Notes: generated from the sequence alone by a model not told the origin. 64,000 nt of DNA from Amaurobius ferox (GCA_951213105.1 OX578135.1:158853750-158917749); one strand, 5' to 3'; positions 46,466 through 57,760 are shown, counted from the stretch's first letter. Numbers and translations are program-made.

Positions 46466-46905
46466 CATATGGCAGGCAAGCCACTTGGTACTGATTAGAT
46501 TTTTTATTAAGATTCAAAAAAATAAAACTGGCATTTTTTTCTTAAAATAGCTATCAAAACTCTCCAAAGTCTGAAATAAAAAACTAAATATGCTTAAATG
46601 CATTAATTAAATGCTTGTTTCATGCGTAAATTTTTACATCAAAACAAATGAGATCAGTTAGCTTTATTACTCTAGTATGAACCGTTCTCAAGATATTTCA
46701 ATTCTTTTTTGAGGAGCTGGCGAAGTTTCAGAATACATGAAGTTGCCAAATGGAAAAAGGAAGATGTATTAAACTGCCAATTGGATATAATTTCAAATAT
46801 GTACATGCAGTTTTGAGCAATTAAACTTAATTTAATGCATTGTGAAAGAAAGAAAAAAAAAATGAATTTGAACCTGTTGAGAAAATCACGTGCTGCCCAC
46901 ATCAG
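46466..46905 (+). mobile_element. Family 2 element copy L, right part
   Basis: GCCACTTGGTACTGATTAGA resumes family 2 (compare 44025-44045). Then TATGAACCGTTCTCAAGATA (46675) and terminal box ACGTGCTGCCCACATCAG ending 46905. Confidence 0.6.
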
Positions 46906-47089
46906 ACTATTTGAACTTTAGTCTTAAATTTTACGTTCTATACACCGTCATTCTGGACAACAAAAGAACTTTTCTACTATACTGAAAAATTTCTGCTTAT
47001 TTCAGAAACGTCGCATTTGATTTTCCCCCTCACTTAAGTACTCTTGTAACGAAAACACATTTACAGGCAATGTAGCATGAGAAGGATTA

Positions 47090-47155
47090 TTTTACCTTTC
47101 AATTTATTTTTATCTCCCTATACTCTGTACTCTATCCTACAACTATGAAAAAATA
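47090..47155 (-). mobile_element. MITE T copy 2, part 1
   Basis: Reverse complement of about 2308-2370: CTCTATCCTACAACTATGAAAA. Interrupted by family 1 copy C. Confidence 0.65.
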
Positions 47156-47918
47156 TTTGATGTGAGCAGCACATGACTTTCCTTATATAATACAATGAAT
47201 TTACTACTTTTACAGTAAAAAAAAAAAGATTATTATTATAGTAGATATTTATATTCTTTCCAAGATATTGAATTTTTGTTAATGAGTCGTCATTTTCATT
47301 GATTTAGCGTCATTTTTATCTATTTGGCGAGTTTTCGTTAATTTAGCAACATTGAAAAAAATCGCCAAGTTGGCGACATCCCACCAAATTCGTCGCTAAA
47401 ATCTCGCCAAGCGTTATGGACGGAGAAATAAGTTATTCTTACAGCAGATAAATGACTATTAGCGTTCAAATACAAAAGTATTACTCAAAGTATCTTTTTT
47501 CATGAATGGAACGAGCTAGATCCACGAGAATGATGTCACAAAATTTATCGCATGGTATTACATATGAAAAGTGAACATGTTTCTCAATAGGAAATAATTT
47601 TGTTTTTATTTTATATGACTTTTTGATAATTTTTTTGAAAAATGTGCAATATCTCGAGAACGGTTCAGGTTAGCGTTCTGATATTTATGTCAATCGTTTT
47701 CTAATGAAAAATTACATAAAAAATGTCTATTTGCGTAACTTTGTTAGGAGTTTTGGTTTTTTGACGATTTTTGCAAAATTTCACTCGAAAATTTAGGGGG
47801 GTTCTGAACATTCGATTGCGTATAAAAAGCAATAGGCTTCCAGTGTTTACAGATTGTGAACTTTCTGCCAAATTTCGTTAGAATCGGTGCATTCGTTCGT
47901 CAGTTATCGTCTCCACAG

Positions 47919-47978
<60 letters not shown>

Positions 47979-48102
47979 CACTTCAAAAATGTTTGATTCG
48001 TGATCAGGCATGCTTAAAACGTGCTCTCCCGTCGAAAACTCGAATTCGAATTTTCGACTCCGTCGCAATACTTTCCTTATACATTACGTATATAAGGAAA
48101 GT
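47156..48102 (-). mobile_element. Family 1 element copy C, inserted in MITE T
   Basis: Terminal box TTTGATGTGAGCAGCACATG; array at about 47272-47370; CAATATCTCGAGAACGG at 47649; CA microsatellite 47922-47974; hairpin end ACTTTCCTTATACATT/ATATAAGGAAAGT ending 48102. Comparison with the intact MITE T at 2302-2305 defines both ends to within 4 bp; the largest possible target duplication is AATA. Confidence 0.85.
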
Positions 48103-48385
48103 AATACTGGTTAATTATACTCATAATTAGGGAAACCTTAATTTAATAATAATCAAAAGTACATATATTAAGGACTACGACTTTCTGTTGCATCAACTAA
48201 TAATAACAACTATTTTGCTAACACTAGAGACACCTAGATATAATTCTCAAAGCATTATGGCATTTTCAAGCATTTCATCCATGGAGTAACTTTAAGTAAC
48301 TTTAATTCTTTCTAACTCCATGATTTCATCCATAGGGATTTTATCTCCTTCTTCCTAACTCAATGATTTGATCTTTGAAATATAA
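48103..48385 (-). mobile_element. MITE T copy 2, part 2
   Basis: ACTGGTTAATTATACTCATA and CACCTAGATATAATTCTCAA continue the reverse complement of 2085-2302, with a local duplication of CTAACTCCATGATTTCATCC-type sequence. Confidence 0.65.
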
Positions 48386-49080
48386 TGTGGATATATATGG
48401 AGTAAAAATGTTATATTATACCGAATTCACGATACGAAGAAATAAAGTTTAGAAATAAATCCACTACGAGAAAAACTGCACATTAACCGAAAATTACGTG
48501 TAACACAGTAAGTACGTCAGAAGTTGAACATGATAATTAGTGCAAGGATGAATAAATAGGATGAAATGCATCAAAGTACACAAAAACATAGGCAAAATCA
48601 AACACGTACTTGCATCATTACGACTCTGATGATATCTCAGATATAAGAATGAATCAATCATAGCTGATGCTAAGGGTTAGACGCCGGAAATTGCAGCATT
48701 TTGACCTCAAAAATCGATCATTTGCGTGATTAATCTTCGAGTCTGAGGGCATGTATTATTTCAATTCAGATAAAAAAAAATTTATAAGCAAATATAGTAT
48801 TTGACTAAGTATTAATACTCAAAAAATAAATAATTACACCTTGAAATGACGTGATTTGAGATACTCGTGCAGGTAAATTAACCCATCATTGGGAGGGGGG
48901 GGGGGGAGTTAGGACTGCAAACATATTTTGCTGTTTTCATGCAAAAATAATCGATTGAAGTTGTGTAAACGAATAAATAATCGATTAAATCTGTTTAATC
49001 AGAATGGGCACATTTTTCTCACATATTACAGTAAATAAAGCATGTTGCCTGTGATGCAGATAAATCAAAGATATCGTGGC
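48386..49080. other. AT-rich DNA with poly-G tract
   Basis: 12-G run at 48895-48906. Otherwise nothing recognised. Confidence 0.4.
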
Positions 49081-49082
49081 AT

Positions 49083-49230
49083 CCCTTTGCAGACATTGGC
49101 GTCCGGCGTCCATGGACGCCAATGTCTGCAAAGGGGGATTAAACTGTTTAGCATAGGGTATGTCAAATACACTGTTTTTTTAAGAGGTTCTTCGTTTGGG
49201 ATGGACGCTGTCCCACCCGTAAGCAAAATG
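49083..49230. mobile_element. piggyBac-like MITE, rearranged second copy
   Basis: 49111-49230 is the right half of the 36266-36500 element (ATGGACGCCAATGTCTGCAA, GGTATGTCAAAT, GAGGTTCTTCGTTTGGGATG, CCCGTAAGCAAAATG) and ends at TTAA 49231-49234. The left half is replaced by an inverted copy of internal sequence, giving a perfect hairpin (49083-49104 and 49114-49135). Confidence 0.8.
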
Positions 49231-49424
49231 TTAAATATCCCTTATCCTTTTAACGACAATATTTTAAAGATTAGCGAGCAACATTTTAGAATTTGACTCA
49301 AAAAATGGTAAAAAGAGCGGCTAGCTGTTCTCAAGGACCTCACACGTCACTTTCTGGGTCTGAAATAAAAACTTCGTCCTGGATCTGACAAAAATAATGT
49401 TAGATGCCAGAATCTTACATAATA

Positions 49425-49760
49425 AAGAATGATGTGTGTGTGCGGTTAAATCTGAAGCGTCGTACAGCCATGACATTTGGTACGGAGGTACTTCAAAATC
49501 CGAAACGGTGTACCTCAGCGAGATTTTTTTCTTTTTAAATTCCAAATTGTTTTTTACTTATTCTATATTTTAGCATGATTTTCACACAAATTGGTTCTTT
49601 CGTGACTGAAACTATTATCATAGAGCTTTTATCTTGACACGATCGTAAAGATCGAAGAACATTCTTTCCAAAGATGTTTGAACCGAATCCATAGGACAAT
49701 TCCTTCCTATTTATTTATTTATTTTTAAAATACACCAAAATTTGCATTAAGTTATCTACT
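49425..49760 (+). repeat. Interspersed repeat family C, copy 2
   Basis: TTACATAATAAAGAATGATG, TG run, GCGTCGTACAGCCATGAC, CATTTGGTACGGAGG, TCACACAAATTGGTTC and ATCTTGACACGATCG, in the order of copy 1 at 8235-8605. Confidence 0.5.
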
Positions 49761-49849
49761 CATACTTTCGCTGCATCCAAAAAAGTAATCCCAATTCCAA
49801 AATTTGGCACAAAGTTGTGTGTGGCATCTATCTTTGCATAACAAAAAAT

Positions 49850-50617
49850 CTGATGTGGGCAACACATGACTTTCCTTATATAATGTAATGAATTTACTAC
49901 TTTTACAGTAAAAAAAATAGGTTTTTCTCATAGTAGATACTAATATTCTTTCCAAGATATTGAATTTTCGACAATGAGTCGTCATTTTCATTGATTTAGC
50001 GTCATTTTTATCCATTTGGCGAGATTTTCGTTAATTTGGCAGCATTTCAAAAAGTCGCCAAGTTGGCGACATTCCGCCAAATTCGTCGCCAAAATCTCGC
50101 CAAGCGTTATGGACGAAGAAACAAGTTATTCTTACAGCGGGTAAATGACTATTGGCGTTCAAATAAAAAAGTATTACTTAAAGTATCTTTTTTCATGAAT
50201 GGAACGAGCTAGATCCACGAGAATGATGTCACCCAATGTATCGCATGGTATTACATTTGAAAAGTGAACGTGTTTCTCAATAGGAAATATTTTTTTTTTA
50301 TTTTATATGACTTTTTGATAATTTTTTTGAAAAATGTACAATATCTCGAGAACGGTTTATGTTAGCGTTCTAAAATTTATGTCAATCGTTTTCTAATGAA
50401 AAATTACATAAGAAATGTCTATTTGCGTAACTTTATTAGCGGTTTTAATTTTTTGACGATTTTTTCAAAATTTCATTCGAAAATTTAGCGGGGTTCTGAA
50501 TATTCGATTGCATATAAAAACAATAGGCTTCCAGTGTTTACGGATTGTGATTTTTGTACCAAATTTTGTTCGAATCGGTCCATTCGTTCGCCAGTTATCG
50601 TCTCCACAGACTCACTG

Positions 50618-50650
<33 letters not shown>

Positions 50651-50775
50651 TCACTTCAAAAATGTTTGATTCGTGATCAGGGATGCTTGAAACGTGCTCT
50701 CCCGTCGAAAACTCGAATTCGAATTCTCGACCCCGTCACAATACTTTCCTTATACATTATGTATATAAGGAAAGT
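49850..50775 (-). mobile_element. Family 1 element copy D (full length)
   Basis: Terminal box CTGATGTGGGCAACACATGA; 20-bp array 49960-50045; perfect stem GTCGCCAA/TTGGCGAC at 50054; CAATATCTCGAGAACGG at 50339; CA run 50618-50646; hairpin end to 50775. AAAAAT on both flanks. Confidence 0.8.
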
Positions 50776-50912
50776 AAAAATAAATAATTAATACATAATT
50801 TAACTTTCTGTGATTTTTTAAACAAGTGAACCCGATAAGATTATTGGAATCTTTCATTTATTTATTCATTTTATTTCATTTATTTCTTTAATCATTTTTT
50901 TTTTGTTTACAG

Positions 50913-51064
50913 GTTACTATGGCTACGACACATGCGAAATGGTCGCATGGAATTGGAGCCATATTAAATTGTATTTGAAAGGGAAGGAGATAATTTTTTA
51001 TTTTGGAATGGGGTTGTATCATGCCTGTGTCTCCGGTGTACACGGATTGTATAATTTTCACTAA
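50913..51064 (+). CDS. Possible terminal coding exon, unknown gene
   Basis: A pyrimidine tract and TTTACAG (50906-50912) precede a frame of about 49 codons (GYYGYDTCEMVAWNW..., GMGLYHACVSGVHGLYNFH) ending at TAA 51062. A polyadenylation signal AATAAA lies at 51075-51080. An alternative frame (VTMATTHAKWSHGIGAILNCI) stops at 50980. No homologous family recognised and no matching upstream exon found. It lies 130 bp from family 1 copy D, so an exonised repeat edge or chance are possible. Confidence 0.3.
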
Positions 51065-51107
51065 TATTCATGTAAATAAAATTGATTTATTTTGTTATTT
51101 TTTTTAT

Positions 51108-51140
51108 AAAGCAGAGATAAATTCAATTTATCTCTGCTTT
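51108..51140. repeat. 33-nt perfect hairpin
   Basis: Arms AAAGCAGAGATAAATT and AATTTATCTCTGCTTT around a single C. It lies just after the AATAAA at 51075, so it could also act in 3'-end formation. Confidence 0.9.
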
Positions 51141-51484
51141 AACTTGAGGGAAACGTCGGGTACATTTTCTAGAAGTTAATATTGTCACATTTAAAATGTG
51201 GGATTACTTAGCACTGGAAAAGTGAGATACAGAAATAGCTACTATCCATAGGTGAAGTTGGGATTGTTTGTTTCAAGGTGTTAAAGTCCCATTCAAGGCG
51301 CTAAAGTCCTTTAACGCCAATAATTTCAATTACAATGTACGATAGTAGCCCGGAATGTTTCTTACAACTTTTGAGGGTGCTTAGCACCTGCAAAATTCTC
51401 CGTAACTCCGAAAATGTTAGCATTAGAAACGTTAGATCCGAGGGGGAAAATTTGAGATTTTAAAAGGTGATATGTATATGTATT

Positions 51485-51705
51485 TTCTTCTACTTCTTTG
51501 ACCCAGACGTCTGAACTACCAGTAGTAGAAAGTTATCTGTTTTGACGGCCTGGAAGTGCCACCCAATTTAGACCGAAACCCAGTGGAGGCAACATTTACA
51601 AGGACCGTACCCTTATTCCCTTACCACCAATTTCTCGGAAGGACTTAGGGATCCACATCTTTAACGTACCCTACTCTAGGGCAGTTTGGGCAGAGGCGGG
51701 AATCG
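51485..51705 (-). repeat. SINE family S2 copy, degraded, tRNA-type head
   Basis: On minus: TTCGATTCCCGCCTCTGCCC (B-box remnant), then the body with CCAATTTCTCGGAAGG and GCCACCCAATTTAGACCG complements, and tail ...GTCTGGGTC at 51491-51510. A-box side lost. Confidence 0.65.
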
Positions 51706-51899
51706 AATTTATATGTACTTGTATATTGTATTAGACACAGCTTTATATTCTATAGTATTAGAACGAATGTGCATTCCCCATAACTTTAAGGCCAAGCACG
51801 CCGTTATATTTATCGACAGTTTTATTTACCTCGCATTATGCAACACACATTCCCCTACATTAGCGAAAGCCCCAAAATAATTACTCTTTATTAAACACT

Positions 51900-52121
51900 G
51901 AATTATTTCCGCGGATTAAAGCGGAAGAGAATGGGGGCTGTCCACTTATTTATATCGTCTGTCAGTGTGAGTGACCGACCCAGATACCAGACACAGAAAA
52001 CCAACCGATCGGCAGGTAAAAAAATAGATAAAGAAAAAAGAAAGCACGAAGAGAGAGAGAGAGAGAGAGAAGGAGAGAGAGCTTTCAATGGCAATCGCTG
52101 CCCGCGGATGAACGCCCAAAG
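51900..52121 (+). other. Possible first exon with splice donor
   Basis: Less AT-rich stretch with a GA repeat (52053-52080) and CCCAAAG followed by GTAAGC at 52122, a good donor. Short frames start at 52089 (MAIAARG then stop) and 52109 (MNAQ into the donor). If real it is a mostly untranslated first exon; no downstream exon identified. Confidence 0.2.
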
Positions 52122-52499
52122 GTAAGCTGAAGAAGCGACGGAAATCTTTTCCTCCTCGAAAGAACGAAGGAATTGAGATCTTGGCTTCGGGCTTGAGAAC
52201 GTAGCGAGAGGTTTATGGACTATTGGTGAATTTTTTTATTCTTGATAATGAATAGTGATTGAATTGATAGAAATCTAAAGACGATAGTGAAATGCAATGC
52301 ACAGACACGCATACGGGATATATACCTTTTTAAAATATCTCGATGAATGCAAAAAAAAATAAAGTACATAATTACAATTCCCACTCTTTAATCCGTTTTG
52401 TTATTACAGAATCATCAGCAAACAGTGACGTAGATAGCAGAAGGACTCATGTGGCTCAGGCTATTTTCAAAATGTCATACAACTATTTACTACAGAGGT

Positions 52500-52690
52500 T
52501 TTAATATACACACTTTTATACTACTGGCTTTTTTTCTATCTAATAAACTTCTAAAAGGGATATTTTTTTCATTTTTTCTATCTAATAATCTAAAAGTATT
52601 TTCTAAAAGGGATTTTTTTTCATTTTTTCTATCTAATAAAGTAAAATACTTTTCTAAAAAGGATTTTTTTTTCATTTTTTCTATCTAATA
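52500..52690. repeat. Tandem repeat, about 60-bp units
   Basis: Three units, each with TTTTTTCTATCTAATAA, CTTCTAAAAGG/TTTTCTAAAAGG and TTTTTTTTCA. Confidence 0.8.
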
Positions 52691-52703
52691 CACAAGTCTT
52701 TTA

Positions 52704-52746
52704 AAGAATCTATTTTCTACTTCATGCAAGTAGAAAATAGATTCTT
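52704..52746. repeat. Perfect inverted repeat, 19-bp arms
   Basis: AAGAATCTATTTTCTACTT and its complement around CATGC. Confidence 0.95.
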
Positions 52747-53760
52747 AAACGTGTACCATCCTAATCTTCGAAATATAGACGAGAAGTTAGTTAATGCTGC
52801 TTGTATAGTGCTGGTTTCTCTTTTCCTAGTCTTCGAAAGAAATTAAAACATTATGTATTATCTATACCCCCCCCCCCATTTTATTAAGCTTATATCCTTT
52901 ACTTCTGTTTAAAGAAACCCATGGCAGCTTATACCCAAAGAACATGAAATGTTGACATTTTTTGCAAAAAAATAACTTGGCTTATTAACATTCTTTCCAA
53001 AATTGTAATTTCCCGGTTTTTTTTTTTAACTTTTTTTATTTTCGATAATTAAATGTATTATACAAAATTATTTAGTATCCGTGCTAATGTCTCTAAATAT
53101 AAGTATATTTTCTGGGAAAAAAAAATGATAAGAAAAATATAATATTTACCTTAAAATTTGTTTGACTTTGACCCCCCTTTTAGACAAAAATTGGTTCAAT
53201 TATGTTTGAGCTCCATCTAAAATAAATTCCTTTGTCAAGAAAAGAAAGCAATAGATCAGTCCTAATGTAATATTACGGAGGTCAATGTATGTCAGTATCA
53301 TATTCACTAAAAAGTACCGCTCATATGTGGGTTTCTTTTACAAAATATTCGTCTAAACTCTTCACCTTAAGCTATACAAAAAAATCTCATTTCCAGTGAG
53401 CAAACGCTCTGTTAAAGACTATAAGACTCTTTTGCAACAGAGTAGACTAAAAATTAAAAAAATAAATAAACTTGTAACTACACTTCGTGCAACACGTTCT
53501 CTCTAAAATCTGATTGATGAAATTACGACTCGTGTGCCAAATGGTTTTGTGCTTGGAAAAGTGCATTCAAAGTATATAAATTCCATTTCAAACTTATTTC
53601 TCCTCTTCAGCCACATGATCAGTCTGTAAAGATGAGGACTATCCATGTATCTGTGGCGTAGGCAGAGGAACAATAATCCTAAGTCACTGTATAATTACAT
53701 TAATTCCCTATATAAAATAGTAACCCAATACTGGAAAACGAAATGCAGCACTTTAAGCTT
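52747..53760. other. AT-rich intergenic DNA, one poly-C run
   Basis: 11-C run at 52867-52877. Nothing else recognised. Confidence 0.4.
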
Positions 53761-53764
53761 CTCT

Positions 53765-53780
53765 CCCCCCCCCCCCCCCC
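53765..53780 (+). repeat. Poly-C tract (16 C)
   Basis: Uninterrupted run. Confidence 0.95.
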
Positions 53781-54027
53781 AACCGCTTCCGAAATCCTAT
53801 CTACGCTACAGCCAAATATTATTCATGTTTCTTGGTAAATGTATTGAACAAATCAAAGTATTCCATAGACGCAATTTTGACACATATGGTTTAATTTTAG
53901 AGCCCTAAGTATTAAGTAAGGTTCCACGAGTAAAAGTTTGCGAAAGATTATTTGAAATTTATAAAATTTGCAATGGTCCAGTAAAAAAAACCCTCAAAAT
54001 TGAGTGATCAGCAACTTAGCCACTTGT

Positions 54028-54372
54028 TCATGGGTTGGCCTATTGGTTCAAATGCTAACCTCTGAAGTTTCCTCTCTTTAGCGGGTCAACTCATGGCCGA
54101 AGTGGAGAAATAAGCTTGAATTATGCTTTGTATATTTTGAAAACACTTCTCCAAGCATATAAAAATCAGTTTTCTCACGAGTCGCAATTTCACCGATCTC
54201 CAAAGAACAATCCAATAGCACCTCCTGTTCTTAAAAGTTACTTCTTGCAAAAGTTGATGAGAGTGGTCTGACAAAGCGCTAAATGCTTTTGGAAAATAAA
54301 ATATATAGGCGGGTCAACTCCTGGCCGAAGTGGAGAAATACAATTTCTATACAATATGCTATAGAAATTGTA
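54028..54372 (+). repeat. tRNA-like repeat with 32-bp direct repeats
   Basis: GGGTTGGCCTATTGGTTCAA (A-box-like) and AGCGGGTCAACTCATGG (B-box-like) resemble a SINE head. GCGGGTCAACTC-TGGCCG and following AAGTGGAGAAATA occur at 54081-54112 and again at 54309-54340 with one mismatch. A hairpin with CAATTTCTATA arms follows at 54341-54370. Confidence 0.4.
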
Positions 54373-54764
54373 AACTGAGCAACCAGATGTCTTTACAATG
54401 GATCATAATCCTTTTTCTTGATCCTTAATTTAATGAAGAAGGAGGACGAAAGATTAGATTAATCCATAGACGGACGGAAGGAATATTTATTAGACAAAGG
54501 ATATGATGTAAAACTGCCTTCTATTTGGAATAAAACATTCGACGAATTTACGGTACATACTTACGCATTATATATATTATATAAATACGTATGCAGCCTT
54601 CCCATTCAATGTCGTCTGAATACAGCAAATCTGCGAAATTTCGTTTTGAGGTTTGACCATAAATAATTTAGTAGTCAGCGACCAAATTTATTGAAACTCT
54701 AAGCTTATTGAAACTCTAAGCACATTATCTCTATATATTTTCTTTAAAGTTTGATAACGATATT

Positions 54765-54938
54765 ACTTTCCTTATATACATAATGTATAAGGAAAGTATT
54801 GTGACGGGGTCGAAAATTCGAATTCGAGTTTTCGACGGGAGAGCACGTTTCAAGCATCCCTGATCACGAATCAAACATTTTTGAAGTGATGTCTGTGTGT
54901 GTGTGTGTGTGTGAAAGTATGTGTGTGTGTGTGTGAAA

Positions 54939-54973
<35 letters not shown>

Positions 54974-55740
54974 AGTGGGTCTGTAGAGACGATAACTGAC
55001 GAACGAACGGACCGATTCGAACGAAATTTGGTACAAAAATCACAATCCGTAAACACTGGAAGTCCATTGTTTTTAAACGTAATCGAATGTTTAGAACCCC
55101 CCTAAATTTTCAAGTGAAATTTTGAAAAAATCGTCAAAAAATCAAAACCGCTAATAAAGTTACGCAAATAGACATTTCTTATGTAATTTTTCATTAGAAA
55201 ACGATTAACATAAAATTTAGAACGCTAACTTGAACAGTTCTCGAGATATTTTACATTTTTCAAAAAAATTATCAAAAAGTCATATAAAATTTAAAAAAAT
55301 ATATTTCCTATTGAGAAACATGTTCACTTTTCATGTGTAATACCATGCGATAAATTGGATGACATCATTCTCGTGGATCTAACTCGTTCCATTCATAAGA
55401 AAAGATACCTCGAGTAATACTTTTGTATTTGAACGCCAATAGTCATTTATCTGTTATAAGAATAACTTATTTCTTCGTCAGTAAAGCTTGGCGAAATTTT
55501 GGCGACGAATTTGGCGGAATTTCCCCAACTTGGCGACTTTTTGAAGTGTTGTAAAATTAGCGAAAATCTCGCCAAATGGATTAAAATGACGCTAAATCAA
55601 TGAAAATGACGACTAATTGTCGAAAATTCAATATCTTGGAAAGAATATAAGTATCTACTATAAGAAAAACCTATTTTTTTACTGTAAAAGTAGTAAATTC
55701 ATTGCATTATATAAGGAAAGTTATGTGTTGCCCACATCAG
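54765..55740 (+). mobile_element. Family 1 element copy E (full length)
   Basis: Hairpin end at 54765-54800, GAGCACGTTTCAAGCATCCC, TG microsatellite interrupted twice by AAAGTA (54892-54972), GACGAACGAACGGACCG, AGTTCTCGAGATATT (55236), array about 55490-55630, terminal box ending 55740. Confidence 0.8.
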
Positions 55741-56093
55741 ATTTTTTAATTTAAAATTCATCGACCTGTAAGACTAACCACAAACAGATTGGCTTAAAAA
55801 GGGAAGACATGACTGTACCATTCTGGATTCTGGATGACGCAGAAAAGCAGAAACACTATTTTGAGTCGGTTTTAAAGTCCTGATTTTCGTATTTAATTTT
55901 TTGGAAACTGAACTTGATCGTACAGCACTCAATACACAGCCAAATGACTACAACTCTAATGATGTTTGACCAAACCGTGAGGCGATAATTCGGCCCTCTA
56001 CTCACACAGTATGTGCTGGTTGTGCTTGCAACGCTTTCGTGGCATGCGACGCTTAAAAGCAATTTCCTTTAGAAAGATCTCCATTAATAAAAA
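55741..56093. other. Gene-free spacer between two elements
   Basis: Moderately AT-rich, nothing recognised. Confidence 0.35.
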
Positions 56094-56094
56094 T

Positions 56095-56897
56095 CTGATA
56101 TGGGCAGCACATGACTGCAGACACGAATTCATTCTTTCTATATTTCTTTAAGAACTCATTAAATGGAGTTTAATTGTACAAAATAACACAAAATTTTCAT
56201 TTTTACTTCAATTTCTGCTTTTATTTGGTAATTGTACATTTTTCCAAAGGCGGCATAACAAAAATGCAAAAAATTTCAAATATCTCGAGAACGGTTAGTC
56301 CTAGAGTAATAGAGTTGTTCTTATTCTTTTCCTCGTCAAAAATTAGGTATAAAACAAGCATTTAATTGATACATTTGAGCATACGTAGTCTTTTCCTTAG
56401 ATATTGGCGACGTTTGCGGGCCATTTCGTAAAAAAGTGCAGGTTGTTCCTTTCCGAATCGTACTAAAATCCAATCAGCACCAGAGTATCCCACAAGTGAT
56501 TTATCTACCAAATTTTGTGAAATTTGGTCAATTAGTATTTCAGCTAGAGTGGATACATGAGATTTTTGCGGGCCATTTCGCAAAACAAAGCGAGTTTTTT
56601 TTTTCCGAATTGTACTAAAAATTAATCAACACCAGGATCACGCCCAAGAGTTTCACCTACCAAATTTTATGAAATTCGGTCCATTAGTTTTTGAGTTAGA
56701 GTGGATATATACATTTCACAGACACACAGACAGACACATAGACAAACACAGACAGACACACACAGACATCACGCTAAAAATGGTTTTTTCGTATTCTAGA
56801 GGTCTCGAAACGTGTAGATCCGTCGAAAACTCGAGTTACGATTTTCGGTATGATTCCAATACTTTCCCTATACAGTACCATGTATTGCAGGGAAAGT
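56095..56897 (-). mobile_element. Family 2 element copy M (full length)
   Basis: Terminal box CTGATATGGGCAGCACATGA; AAATATCTCGAGAACGGTTA at 56277; two GCGGGCCATTTCG(T/C)AAAA modules; AAATTCGGTCCATTAGTTTT; CA-rich run; TCGAAAACTCGAGTTACGAT; hairpin end ACTTTCCCTATACAGT/GCAGGGAAAGT at 56857-56897. It is the best family 2 reference copy in the window. Confidence 0.7.
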
Positions 56898-57760
56898 AAA
56901 AATTACCAGATAAAAAAAGTAGGAATATAGGTCATTAAATGAATTAGAACGGAGGATAATATTATTATTCATTTTTTAAAAAGGGAGGGGATACAATAAT
57001 TCACGAAATTAAGCCTTTTATTATAGATTTTTATAAGCTTTCATATGGTAGTTTTTCAAAGGTACTTGATTTTGACGGTAATTCTCCCTTCTTCAGTAGT
57101 AAAAATGAGTAGAATTAATAATAGAATAGTTTTTTAGTATAAATGAGCACGTGTCATATATTTATTTAAAATTAAATTACACTGGGTAAATACTGGGCTC
57201 TCATAGTGTTTACAGCCAACCTATAAGTTCACCTGTCCATTGATCATTATGAGTGATGACGTACTCCCCGTTTACGTCGTACCCGGAAATTCAAAACTAA
57301 AATGTAAGTATTTTCAGGAATTACAAAACCAGCCTATGTTAGGCCATGTTTTAAAATGTTATTCCATTGTTCATTCTGCGACTTCGCTGATTCTGCCACT
57401 CAGCTCAATCTGAAATCTTCGGAAAAATGATCATCTGTTTTTAGAATTAGAAAATGATATAACATTGCAAAATTGATAAACAATGCGGCCATGATTGCTG
57501 AACATAATAAGAAATTTTTAAAAAAAATTATTTTTATCCAAAAAGAGAAAAGAAAACAATTTTTGTTGAAATACAATTTTTGAAGTTAAAATGGAAGATA
57601 TGTCCTCCTTTTGGATATCACTTGTTAACCTTCTTCATAAAATTTCAATCCCGATTACTATGACGTAAGGACTAAAGACAAAATTAAAAACTAAAAGGTA
57701 TTTCGCACACATAGATATGAGATAAAAACAATTGTACAACGAAGCCAACGTCATCAAAAT
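56898..57760. other. AT-rich intergenic DNA
   Basis: Nothing recognised; if the exon at 57805-57978 is real this is the start of its intron. Confidence 0.35.
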
